Positions 1 to 5,463 of a stretch of 6,714 nucleotides of DNA are shown here, one piece after another. Each line of letters starts with the position of its first letter. The stretch's first letter is position 1. A program made the position numbers and the translations under genes. Under the pieces are notes generated by a model that did no database searches, had not been told where the DNA came from, and worked only from the letters and a program-made list of their open reading frames with translations. Location of the stretch: the NCBI GenBank assembly GCA_023419515.1, contig JAEZXW010000085.1, forward strand, positions 1 through 6,714, read 5' to 3'. Source of the stretch: Actinomycetes bacterium (GTDB lineage Bacteria > Actinomycetota > Coriobacteriia > Coriobacteriales > JAEZXW01).

Positions 1-291
1 GCTGGTGCGATGGGCTGCATGTTGGCGGGAGCTCTCGGCAATCTCATCGACCGCATGCTCTACCAGCACGTGACCGACTTTATTGCCCTTAAATTCATCG
101 AGTTTCCGGTCTTTAACGTCGCCGATATTGCGATTACGGTGGGCTGGATCGTGTTCTTTTGGATCGGTGCTCAGGTGTTTTTTGGTGTCAACGATAACGC
201 CGAGGTAGATAAGTCGCTAGCTGGAGTTGAAGGCAGCCTAAACTCAGATACTGAGGTATCCACTCACGAGGGTCAGGCTGATGAGCGCTGA
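1..291 (+). CDS. lspA: Lipoprotein signal peptidase (prolipoprotein signal peptidase II), 5'-truncated by the window edge
   Basis: This membrane aspartyl protease removes the signal peptide from diacylglyceryl-modified prolipoproteins. The reading frame is open from base 1 to the TGA at 289-291, giving 96 residues, so the N-terminal membrane segments lie outside the window. Both family signature blocks are visible. GALGNLIDR holds the first catalytic Asp (window codon 17), and FNVADI holds the second (codon 42). The VTDFI segment typical of the family lies between them. A last membrane helix follows at about codons 45-61. The remaining 35 or so residues form a hydrophilic acidic tail, longer than the short cytoplasmic tail of E. 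coli LspA. The 3' end overlaps the next gene by 11 nt, which suggests translational coupling. The lipoprotein ZnuA downstream is a natural substrate, but that is inference. Identity is near certain. Confidence 0.95.
   Translation, partial: AGAMGCMLAGALGNLIDRMLYQHVTDFIALKFIEFPVFNVADIAITVGWIVFFWIGAQVFFGVNDNAEVDKSLAGVEGSLNSDTEVSTHEGQADER
268..273 (+). promoter_or_regulatory. Ribosome binding site of the rluD-like gene
   Basis: GAGGGT lies inside the end of lspA, 7 nt before the ATG at 281. It supports that start and the 11-nt overlap of the two genes. Confidence 0.65.
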
Positions 292-1345
292 TCGTTTTGC
301 CCGCGTTGTCTCAAAGGCAGCCTCAGAACTTAGGCTCGATGCGTATCTTGCAATGTTCGATGAACTGCCGTCGCGCTCAGCCTGCGTCAAGCTCATCGAA
401 TCGGGGCTTGTCACTATCAACGATGAGTTCTGCACCTCAAAAAAGACCCTTGTATTCGAGGGTGATCGCATAGTTTGCAAACTCGATCATTATGATGCGG
501 ATCGAGTATTGGGCAAAAACGCCGTTGATGGGGCTGGAGCTCTCGTGGGAGATCCAGTCGAGCTTGATATTTGCTACGAGGATGACTGGCTCCTTGTGAT
601 CTCAAAGCAGCCGGGGCTTGTTTGTCATCCAGCAATCGGACATGAGCGAGCCACTCTGGCAAACGCCCTTGTGTATCGCTATGGAGCTGATAACCTTGCA
701 ACCATTCAGGGGGAAGATCGCCCTGGTATTGTTCATCGTCTGGATGGGGATACCTCAGGTCTCATGATTTGCGCCAAGGATGATCAGACCGCACTCGATC
801 TGCAAGAAGCGATCAAGATTCGATCGGTGGATCGTCGCTATCTCGCGCTTGTCCACGGCCTTATTGCTCAAGATAGCGGGCTTATTGACATTCCAATCAC
901 GCGATCAAAAAAGGATCGTCTTAAGATGCAAGTTACCGCTGATCCGCTCGCCAAACAAGCTATCACCACCTTCAAGGTGCTCGAGCGTTTTGCTGATCTC
1001 GAGGGCAAGATAGGGGATTACACGCTCATTGAATGCAAGCTCTACACCGGTCGCACCCATCAGATTAGGGTGCACATGCAATACATTGGTCACCCTTGCG
1101 TGGGAGATCCCCAGTACAGCCTCGGCAAGTCATGCGATGATCTGGGACTCACGCGCCAGTTTTTGCACTCATATCGCCTTGGCTTTATGCATCCGAGAAC
1201 TGAAAACTCCTTGTGTATTACTGATTGTCTTCCAGATGACTTATCTGTTGTATTAGAATCACTGTCTGATTATTCGCATGGTAAAACTGCAGAAGGCACC
1301 GACATTCTGTCGGCGATTTCGCAGCGAACGATAGAAAAGTGTTAG
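281..1345 (+). CDS. rluD: RluA-family rRNA pseudouridine synthase (RluD-like)
   Basis: The protein has 354 residues and isomerises specific uridines in large-subunit rRNA to pseudouridine. An N-terminal S4 RNA-binding domain spans about residues 18-75 (LRLDAYLA, SRSACVKLIESGLVTIND). The catalytic domain follows at about 95-325. It contains the active-site motif GIVHRLDGDTSGL with catalytic Asp155, then TGRTHQIRVH at 256-265 and a QFLHSYRLGFMHP segment near 293-305, all in RluA-family order. The domain layout and length fit the RluC/RluD group (E. coli RluD is 326 residues), and adjacency to lspA is common for RluD-type genes in Gram-positives. The exact target uridines cannot be read from the sequence, so the symbol is provisional. 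The last 25 or so residues are a polar tail of no clear function. Confidence 0.93.
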   Translation: MSADRFARVVSKAASELRLDAYLAMFDELPSRSACVKLIESGLVTINDEFCTSKKTLVFEGDRIVCKLDHYDADRVLGKNAVDGAGALVGDPVELDICYEDDWLLVISKQPGLVCHPAIGHERATLANALVYRYGADNLATIQGEDRPGIVHRLDGDTSGLMICAKDDQTALDLQEAIKIRSVDRRYLALVHGLIAQDSGLIDIPITRSKKDRLKMQVTADPLAKQAITTFKVLERFADLEGKIGDYTLIECKLYTGRTHQIRVHMQYIGHPCVGDPQYSLGKSCDDLGLTRQFLHSYRLGFMHPRTENSLCITDCLPDDLSVVLESLSDYSHGKTAEGTDILSAISQRTIEKC

Positions 1346-1357
1346 GTGTAACTTCGC

Positions 1358-2650
1358 GTGTCGTTGACCCCGATTGTGCTTTTCAACTCAATACTCTCAG
1401 GGTTTTTTGCACTCTTTTTCTTCTATCAGCTCGTGTATGTGCTGGTTGTCTTTCTCAAGAAAGAACGGTGCTTAAGCCCAGCGGCACAGCAGCATCGGTA
1501 TGCCTTCTTGATCTGCGCTCACAACGAGGCAATCGTCATCGAAAACCTCATCCGCTCGATCAAAAATCAGGATTATCCATCTGAACTCATTGACATCTAC
1601 GTTATTGCAGATCATTGCACTGATAAAACTGTTGAGCTTGCGCAAAAAGCGGGGGCTTGTGTTTATGAGTTTTGGGAAGACGTACGCCGTGATGGCAAGA
1701 CACACGGAAAATCGTGGGTGATGGATTATGGTATCCGCACGATTTTGGCCGAGCGCCCCGATGACTATGATGGCTTTTTTGTCTTTGATGCTGATAACGT
1801 CCTCGATGTGCACTATGTGACTGAGATGAACAAGGCGTTTGACAGCGGTTACGACTGCGTCACGAGCTATCGCAACTCAAAAAACTTTGGTGCCTCTTGG
1901 ATTAGTGCAGGTTACGCTACCTGGTTTATGCGTGAGGCAAAATACCTCAACAATGCTCGCATGATCTGCAAAACCAACTGTGCGATTTCGGGCACAGGTT
2001 ATCTTTTGAGCGCCGCCATCATCAAGCAGTTTGGTTGTTGGCCGTTTAGACTGCTGACCGAAGACATCGAGTTTACTGCCTGGGCAGCACTCAATAACAT
2101 CAAGATCGGTTACGCACAGCGCGCTATTTTTTATGACGAGCAGCCCGTGACTTTTGCTGCCTCGTGGAGGCAGCGTATGCGTTGGACCAAGGGCTTTTAT
2201 CAGGTCTTTGCCCGCTATGGCTGGGGGCTTTTTAAGGTGGCCGTCTTTAAGCAGGTATTTGCTGGTTATGACATCCTCATGACTATTGCACCTGCCGCAA
2301 TCCTAACGACACTTCTGGTCATCGTGAATACGCTTTTTATCATCTGTGGCCTGATCTTTCCGCACAGCGCGTTCGGTAGTGAGATGTCGGTTGCTGGCCA
2401 GACTATTTGGGCGACACTTTCGGGTGTCTACACCCTCTTTTTCTGTTTGGGTCTGTTGACGACCATTACCGAGTTCAAGCAGATCTACGGAGCGAGTATG
2501 GCGCGCATTATCGGCAATCTCTTCACGTTTCCGATCTTTATGATGTCTTACATCCCCATTGCCATCGTTGCTCTGTTTAAGCATGTTGAATGGGTGCCAA
2601 CTGAGCATTCTGTCAGCAAATCGCTTGAAGAAATTGTGCGTAAGCATTAA
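1358..2650 (+). CDS. Membrane-anchored family 2 glycosyltransferase (cellulose-synthase-like)
   Basis: The 430-residue protein starts at a GTG, 9 nt after AGGTG (1344-1348) and 12 nt after the upstream stop, so it is probably co-transcribed with rluD. One membrane helix (about 8-32) is followed by a cytoplasmic GT-A domain. That domain has LICAHNEA at 51-58, Asp85 in ADHCTDKT, a DAD metal/nucleotide motif at 144-146, TED at 234-236 and QRMRW (the QxxRW motif) at 272-276. This D, DxD, TED, QxxRW set marks processive beta-glycosyltransferases such as cellulose, hyaluronan or poly-GlcNAc synthases. Further hydrophobic segments at about 303-335, 347-373 and 388-408 would form the membrane channel or anchor. 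There is no PilZ domain. It likely uses a UDP-sugar to build a surface polysaccharide or glycolipid. The product is unknown, and no partner genes such as a deacetylase or exporter are visible. Confidence 0.88.
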   Translation: MSLTPIVLFNSILSGFFALFFFYQLVYVLVVFLKKERCLSPAAQQHRYAFLICAHNEAIVIENLIRSIKNQDYPSELIDIYVIADHCTDKTVELAQKAGACVYEFWEDVRRDGKTHGKSWVMDYGIRTILAERPDDYDGFFVFDADNVLDVHYVTEMNKAFDSGYDCVTSYRNSKNFGASWISAGYATWFMREAKYLNNARMICKTNCAISGTGYLLSAAIIKQFGCWPFRLLTEDIEFTAWAALNNIKIGYAQRAIFYDEQPVTFAASWRQRMRWTKGFYQVFARYGWGLFKVAVFKQVFAGYDILMTIAPAAILTTLLVIVNTLFIICGLIFPHSAFGSEMSVAGQTIWATLSGVYTLFFCLGLLTTITEFKQIYGASMARIIGNLFTFPIFMMSYIPIAIVALFKHVEWVPTEHSVSKSLEEIVRKH

Positions 2651-2673
2651 GCGAGTTCAGCATCCACAAAGCA

Positions 2674-2690
2674 GGGTAAAACTCTTACCC
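2674..2690 (+). terminator. Possible weak terminator hairpin after the glycosyltransferase gene
   Basis: GGGTAA, the 5-nt loop AACTC, then TTACCC make a perfect 6-bp stem 24 nt after the stop codon. The following bases (ACAAATTTC) are not a proper T-tract, so intrinsic termination would be weak. It could instead only protect the mRNA 3' end. Confidence 0.35.
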
Positions 2691-2755
2691 ACAAATTTCA
2701 AACTCGTGAGGCTTTAAGCCGCGATATAACTATGAGAACTACTGATTGACACGAT

Positions 2756-2762
2756 AAGGATG
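2756..2762 (+). promoter_or_regulatory. Ribosome binding site that favours GTG 2769 over ATG 2760
   Basis: The Shine-Dalgarno-like run AAGGATG overlaps the first possible start (ATG 2760), leaving that ATG no spacer. It sits 6 nt before the in-frame GTG at 2769. That start gives an N-terminus (MLPRIGLT) that matches the usual beginning of the family. Confidence 0.6.
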
Positions 2763-2768
2763 ACACCT

Positions 2769-3551
2769 GTGTTGCCTCGTATCGGACTTACGATGTGGTC
2801 AGCACCCGATGCTGACCGTGAACATATTGCAACCACGTATGCCCAGTCGATTATCGGCAGCGGCGGTTTGCCGATCTTGCTCTCGCGTATGGCGCATACA
2901 CCTGAGGCGGTCGATGAGATTCTTGATCTGTTGGACGGATTGATTTTAAGCGGTGGCAACGATATCGATCCTGCTCATTACGGCAAAGATCCCGATCTGA
3001 GTATCTTTGTGGTGCCAGCCCGCGATGCTTTTGAGTTTGCACTACTCAAAGGCGCGCTTGAGCGTGACATGCCATTACTGGGTATCTGCCGCGGTTTTCA
3101 GCTTATGAATATCGCCCAGGGCGGCAGCCTGCATGTTGATCTTTCGACCCACAATCCTACCCATATTTCTCATGTTGTTCATGCCGATAAAGACAAGGGC
3201 TTTATCGATGAGGGCGCCACGCACTCAGTGCGTATTTCTGGTACTTCACGTCTTTTTGAAATCATGCAAAGTTCCGAACTGACCGTCAACACCATCCATC
3301 ATCAGGGGATTGAGCGTTTAGGTGCAGAGCTTGAGGTCAACGCAATTTCAGAAGATGGCCTGATTGAGGGAATCGAGCATCGTGCTAAGTCGTTTGCGCT
3401 CGGGGTTCAGTGGCATCCCGAGATTCTATGCACACAGGATGATCCAGCTTCGCGTCGGCTCTTTGATCAGATGATTAGTGCTGCTCAGGCGTATCATGAT
3501 GCGCAGCACAGCGAGGACAAATCCCTGTCATTTCAAGGCTGTGACCAGTAA
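2769..3551 (+). CDS. Class I glutamine amidotransferase, gamma-glutamyl-GABA hydrolase type (peptidase C26, PuuD-like)
   Basis: From GTG 2769 the protein has 260 residues (263 if ATG 2760 is used). It is a stand-alone class I glutaminase-fold hydrolase that cleaves a gamma-glutamyl amide bond. Visible motifs, numbered from GTG 2769, are SGGNDIDPAHYG (about 61-72), PARDAFEFALLKGAL, the nucleophile elbow LLGICRGFQLMN with Cys107, NTIHHQGI near 174-181, and GVQWHPE with catalytic His216 and Glu218. The Cys-His-Glu triad is complete. The GGNDxDP, CRGFQ and HHQ blocks are typical of the C26 family that includes PuuD of putrescine breakdown. No other polyamine gene is in the window, so the true substrate (gamma-Glu-GABA, another gamma-glutamyl amine or a folate polyglutamate) is open. 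About 20 polar C-terminal residues lie in the 77-nt overlap with the opposing zur gene. Confidence 0.88.
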   Translation: MLPRIGLTMWSAPDADREHIATTYAQSIIGSGGLPILLSRMAHTPEAVDEILDLLDGLILSGGNDIDPAHYGKDPDLSIFVVPARDAFEFALLKGALERDMPLLGICRGFQLMNIAQGGSLHVDLSTHNPTHISHVVHADKDKGFIDEGATHSVRISGTSRLFEIMQSSELTVNTIHHQGIERLGAELEVNAISEDGLIEGIEHRAKSFALGVQWHPEILCTQDDPASRRLFDQMISAAQAYHDAQHSEDKSLSFQGCDQ

Positions 3552-3975
3552 TCACATAACCAGTCTCTTTAGCAATTTCTTGTTCAACATACTGAAGTGG
3601 GCACAGATCAATCACGATGCGCTCGCCACACTTCTGGCAGCGCAGGTAGTGATGATGAGCTCCTTGGGTAAGGCGATAGAGCGCGATACCTTCGGTCGAC
3701 ATATCACGTGAAATCAGGTTCTTCTGCGTGAAGTGGGCAAGGGTACGATAGATTGTTGCCAGTGAGATCTGATCTTCTTGCAAGAGCACGAAGAGCTCTT
3801 CTGCGCTTACAGGATGAGCAGCTTTAGCAATACCTGCTAAGATCACGGTGCGAGGCTTGGTTACCTTAAAGCCTGCCGCCTTAATCTGGGCAACAACCTC
3901 ATCGTGAGACAGAGCAAAACTTGCGCTCGTGTCGCAAGCAAAATGATCATGGTCGTGCAAACAAGCGCTTTTCAC
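3475..3975 (-). CDS. zur: Fur-family metalloregulator, probably the zinc uptake regulator Zur
   Basis: The protein has 166 residues from the GTG at 3975-3973. The frame is open up to a TTG at 3990, but only the GTG has a ribosome binding site at proper spacing. It has the Fur fold: a winged-helix DNA-binding domain (about 25-95, recognition helix around SLATIYRTLAHF at 71-82), then a dimerisation domain with AHHHYLRCQKCG (His107-109, Cys113, Cys116) and a C-terminal CPRC (Cys153, Cys156). The two CxxC pairs are the usual structural zinc site. An N-terminal HDHDH stretch (residues 7-11) flanked by Cys5 and Cys14 may add metal binding. Divergence from znuA and a Fur/Zur palindrome in the znuA promoter point to Zur, a zinc-loaded repressor of uptake genes. 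Fur or PerR cannot be excluded from motifs alone. The 3' end overlaps the opposing amidotransferase gene. Confidence 0.88.
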   Translation of the reverse strand: MKSACLHDHDHFACDTSASFALSHDEVVAQIKAAGFKVTKPRTVILAGIAKAAHPVSAEELFVLLQEDQISLATIYRTLAHFTQKNLISRDMSTEGIALYRLTQGAHHHYLRCQKCGERIVIDLCPLQYVEQEIAKETGYVITGHSLEMTGICPRCAAHHDTPEQH

Positions 3976-3981
3976 CGCAAA

Positions 3982-3987
3982 TCCCTT
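3982..3987 (-). promoter_or_regulatory. Ribosome binding site of zur, which decides the GTG start
   Basis: On the minus strand AAGGGA lies 6 nt before the GTG at 3975-3973. It sits inside the longer reading frame that begins at TTG 3990. That TTG has no ribosome binding site of its own (only AAATATCT precedes it). Confidence 0.7.
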
Positions 3988-4030
3988 CAAAGATATTTGC
4001 TATAACGTAACACTGTTTTTATTCGGGTAA

Positions 4031-4058
4031 TGTCTAAAGCGTACCCAAACTGTCTAAA
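4031..4058. repeat. Direct repeat TGTCTAAA, two copies exactly 20 bp apart
   Basis: TGTCTAAA occurs at 4031-4038 and 4051-4058 in the zur-znuA intergenic region. The 20-bp period equals about two helical turns, so both copies face the same side of the DNA. They lie 56-83 bp upstream of the zur start, where a regulator could bind. No regulator is identified. Confidence 0.5.
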
Positions 4059-4131
4059 ACTTATGGCTTTACCATCACAAATGATGAAACGTGTAGGCTC
4101 CGTGATCATGGTATTGAAGCCCATACAGCCT

Positions 4132-4160
4132 TTGAGAATGATTCTCATATGCAATATAAT
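4132..4160 (+). promoter_or_regulatory. Sigma-70-type promoter of znuA
   Basis: TTGAGA at 4132-4137 (5 of 6 to the -35 consensus), a 17-bp spacer and TATAAT at 4155-4160 (6 of 6 to the -10 consensus) form a near-ideal promoter. Transcription should start near 4167, giving a leader of about 30 nt before the znuA ATG. The -35 element and much of the spacer are covered by the Zur-type palindrome, so bound repressor would exclude RNA polymerase. Confidence 0.85.
4133..4147. promoter_or_regulatory. Fur/Zur-type operator, perfect 7-1-7 palindrome
   Basis: TGAGAATGATTCTCA is a perfect inverted repeat of 7 bp around one central base. It fits the general Fur-family pattern TGAnAATnATTnTCA. It overlaps the -35 of the znuA promoter and lies between znuA and a divergent Fur-family gene. 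The natural reading is a Zur operator that shuts off zinc uptake when zinc is plentiful. It may also affect zur itself, whose start is about 160 bp away. Confidence 0.85.
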
Positions 4161-4184
4161 GGCACCGTTCGATTTACGTTATGC

Positions 4185-4190
4185 AAGGAG
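4185..4190 (+). promoter_or_regulatory. Ribosome binding site of znuA
   Basis: AAGGAG lies 6 nt before ATG 4197. It fixes that start and rules out the in-frame ATG at 4149, which lies upstream of the predicted transcription start. Confidence 0.85.
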
Positions 4191-4196
4191 ATATGC

Positions 4197-5261
4197 ATGA
4201 AAATGTCTACATTGCACTCTAAGCGTTGGGCAATGGCGTTTGCTGCTTTGATGGCTGTTATTGCCTTTGCTCTCGCTGGATGCACCCAGGGCAGCACCAG
4301 CAACGAGGCACCTGCAGAGGATGGCGGTAAGAAACTGACCGTGTACACGTCTTTCTTTGCAATGGATAACCTTACTCGTCAGGTCGCTGGTGATAAGGCT
4401 GAGGTTACGAGCTTGATCCCAAATGGTGCTGAGGCCCACGAATGGGAGCCTTCTCCACAGGATATGGCTAAGCTTGCTGATGGTGGTGTGCTCGTTATCA
4501 ATGGTGCTGGCATGGAGCCTTGGGTTAATGACGTTAAGGCAGCCGCTGGTGACAAGCTCATCGTCATCGAGGCTTCTGAGGGCGTTGATCTGATCAAGGC
4601 TGATCACGACCACGATCACGATCATGCACACGAGGGTGAGCATGCTGATGGTCATGATCACGACAAAGAGGCTCATGAGGGTGAAAAAGGCCACGATCAC
4701 GAGCATGGCGAGGAGGGTCACCACCATCACCACGGTGAGTACGATCCGCATGTTTGGCTTTCACCTCGCGCTACCCAAATCGAGGTAAAGAATATTGCTG
4801 AGGGCCTCGCAAAGGCTGACGCCAAGAACGCTGATTACTACAAGGCAAACGGCGAGAAGGTCATTAACGAGCTTAAGAAGCTTGATGAGGAGTACGCTGC
4901 TGCTCTTGGCGATGGCTTAACCACCCGCACCATCGTGACCAACCACGAGGCATTTGCTTATCTGTGCCGTGACTACAACCTCCAGCAGCACGGCGTCCTT
5001 GGCATTGGCGCTGACACCGAGCCTTCACCAGAACGTATGGCTCAGATCGTTGACTACATCAAGGACAACAAGGTTAAGGTTATCTTTACCGAGGAGCTCG
5101 TGAGCACCAAAGTTGCCGAGGCACTCGCTGCTGAGACCGGCGCTCAGACCGAGCTCATGAACCCGCTTGAATCCCTCAACGACGAGGATCGCCAGGCAGG
5201 CAAGGATTACTTTGCTGTGATGCGCGAGAACCTCAAGAAGATTGAGGCTGCTCTGAAGTAG
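4197..5261 (+). CDS. znuA: Zinc ABC transporter substrate-binding lipoprotein
   Basis: The 354-residue protein captures zinc outside the membrane and passes it to the ZnuB channel. It has a lipoprotein signal peptide (Lys/Arg-containing N-region, hydrophobic core 11-26, lipobox LAGC with Cys29), so it is membrane-tethered and an LspA substrate. The mature part is a cluster A-I (TroA/ZnuA) binding protein. AHEWEPSP carries His81, DPHVWLSP carries His185 and TNHEAFAYL carries His250; these are the three expected zinc ligands, with Glu325 in MNPLESL a candidate fourth. Residues 137-179 form a His-rich loop of 17 His in 43 residues ending in five consecutive His, which is the hallmark of zinc rather than manganese members. 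The start at ATG 4197 is set by its ribosome binding site. Expression is probably Zur-repressed. An intrinsic terminator follows, separating it from znuC. Confidence 0.95.
   Translation: MKMSTLHSKRWAMAFAALMAVIAFALAGCTQGSTSNEAPAEDGGKKLTVYTSFFAMDNLTRQVAGDKAEVTSLIPNGAEAHEWEPSPQDMAKLADGGVLVINGAGMEPWVNDVKAAAGDKLIVIEASEGVDLIKADHDHDHDHAHEGEHADGHDHDKEAHEGEKGHDHEHGEEGHHHHHGEYDPHVWLSPRATQIEVKNIAEGLAKADAKNADYYKANGEKVINELKKLDEEYAAALGDGLTTRTIVTNHEAFAYLCRDYNLQQHGVLGIGADTEPSPERMAQIVDYIKDNKVKVIFTEELVSTKVAEALAAETGAQTELMNPLESLNDEDRQAGKDYFAVMRENLKKIEAALK
4605..4733 (+). other. His-rich loop coding segment of znuA
   Basis: This stretch encodes ZnuA residues 137-179: repeated Asp-His and Glu/Gly-His units and a final run of five His. 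The DNA is mildly repetitive (GATCACGA-like units) and could vary in length by slippage between strains. In the family such loops bind extra zinc and are thought to help capture or sense it. Confidence 0.85.
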
Positions 5262-5268
5262 TTCTTTT

Positions 5269-5284
5269 GGTGTTCTGAAACACC
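5269..5284 (+). other. Short hairpin after znuA
   Basis: GGTGTT, the loop CTGA, then AACACC form a perfect 6-bp stem 7 nt after the znuA stop. No T-tract follows. It may guard the mRNA end together with the stronger terminator 30 nt further on. Confidence 0.4.
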
Positions 5285-5314
5285 GGTTCAAACAAACACA
5301 TGTTATGAGCATCC

Positions 5315-5354
5315 GTCCCCCTTGTTGCATGAAGCTTCAAGGGGGACTTTTATT
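5315..5354 (+). terminator. Intrinsic terminator between znuA and znuC
   Basis: GTCCCCCTTG (5315-5324) pairs perfectly over 10 bp with CAAGGGGGAC (5338-5347) around a 13-nt loop, followed directly by TTTTATT. This is a strong rho-independent terminator shape. It should end most znuA transcripts before znuC, giving an excess of binding protein over transporter subunits or making znuCB depend on its own promoter. Confidence 0.85.
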
Positions 5355-5361
5355 GATCATG

Positions 5362-5403
5362 TCTTTTATAACTTCGTTATGCGAGTTCTCACGTTATAAA
5401 AGA
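5362..5403. repeat. 11-bp perfect inverted repeat upstream of znuC
   Basis: TCTTTTATAAC (5362-5372) and GTTATAAAAGA (5393-5403) are exact reverse complements 20 bp apart. The inner five bases of the left arm (ATAAC) can also pair with GTTAT at 5376-5380, so two alternative RNA folds exist. The right arm contains TATAAA (5395-5400), a possible -10 element. It could be a protein site, an RNA switch element or chance in AT-rich DNA. Confidence 0.55.
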
Positions 5404-5413
5404 AAAAGCGCAA

Positions 5414-5428
5414 TAAGAATCACTCTCA
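5414..5428. promoter_or_regulatory. Second, imperfect Zur-type operator upstream of znuC
   Basis: TAAGAATCACTCTCA matches the znuA operator TGAGAATGATTCTCA at 12 of the 14 non-central positions, with one mismatch in each half. It lies 35 bp before the proposed znuC start and 14 bp after a TATAAA. It suggests znuCB is an independently repressed zinc-responsive unit. Confidence 0.5.
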
Positions 5429-5463
5429 CCAATGAGAGCGATCAACCGAGAGAAAGCAACCCA

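Noticed and set aside
736..762. Gly after HRLD in the RluD catalytic motif (HRLDGDTSG) instead of Lys or Arg
   Set aside because: This position varies in the RluA family (Lys, Arg and Met are known), and the catalytic Asp and the TSG are intact.
2733..2739. TGAGAAC, resembling half of the Zur operator, upstream of the amidotransferase
   Set aside because: Only six bases of one half match; the second half is not present.
2746..2751. TTGACA, a perfect -35 hexamer, and TATAAC at 2725-2730 before the amidotransferase gene
   Set aside because: A -10 at the right distance from TTGACA would fall inside the coding region, and TATAAC has no -35-like sequence 16-18 bp upstream. No promoter claimed.
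4149..4196. In-frame N-terminal extension of znuA from ATG 4149
   Set aside because: It starts inside the promoter, upstream of the predicted transcription start, and would bury the signal peptide. The ribosome binding site at 4185-4190 fits ATG 4197.
4179..4751. Long antisense reading frame (190 codons) opposite znuA
   Set aside because: It is a shadow of the biased GAT/CAC and GCT codons of znuA. It has no ribosome binding site and its valine/methionine-rich product looks like an antisense artefact.
5368..5377. ATAACTTCGT, identical to the first 10 bases of a loxP arm
   Set aside because: The second arm and spacer of a lox site are absent; the match is explained by the local inverted repeat.
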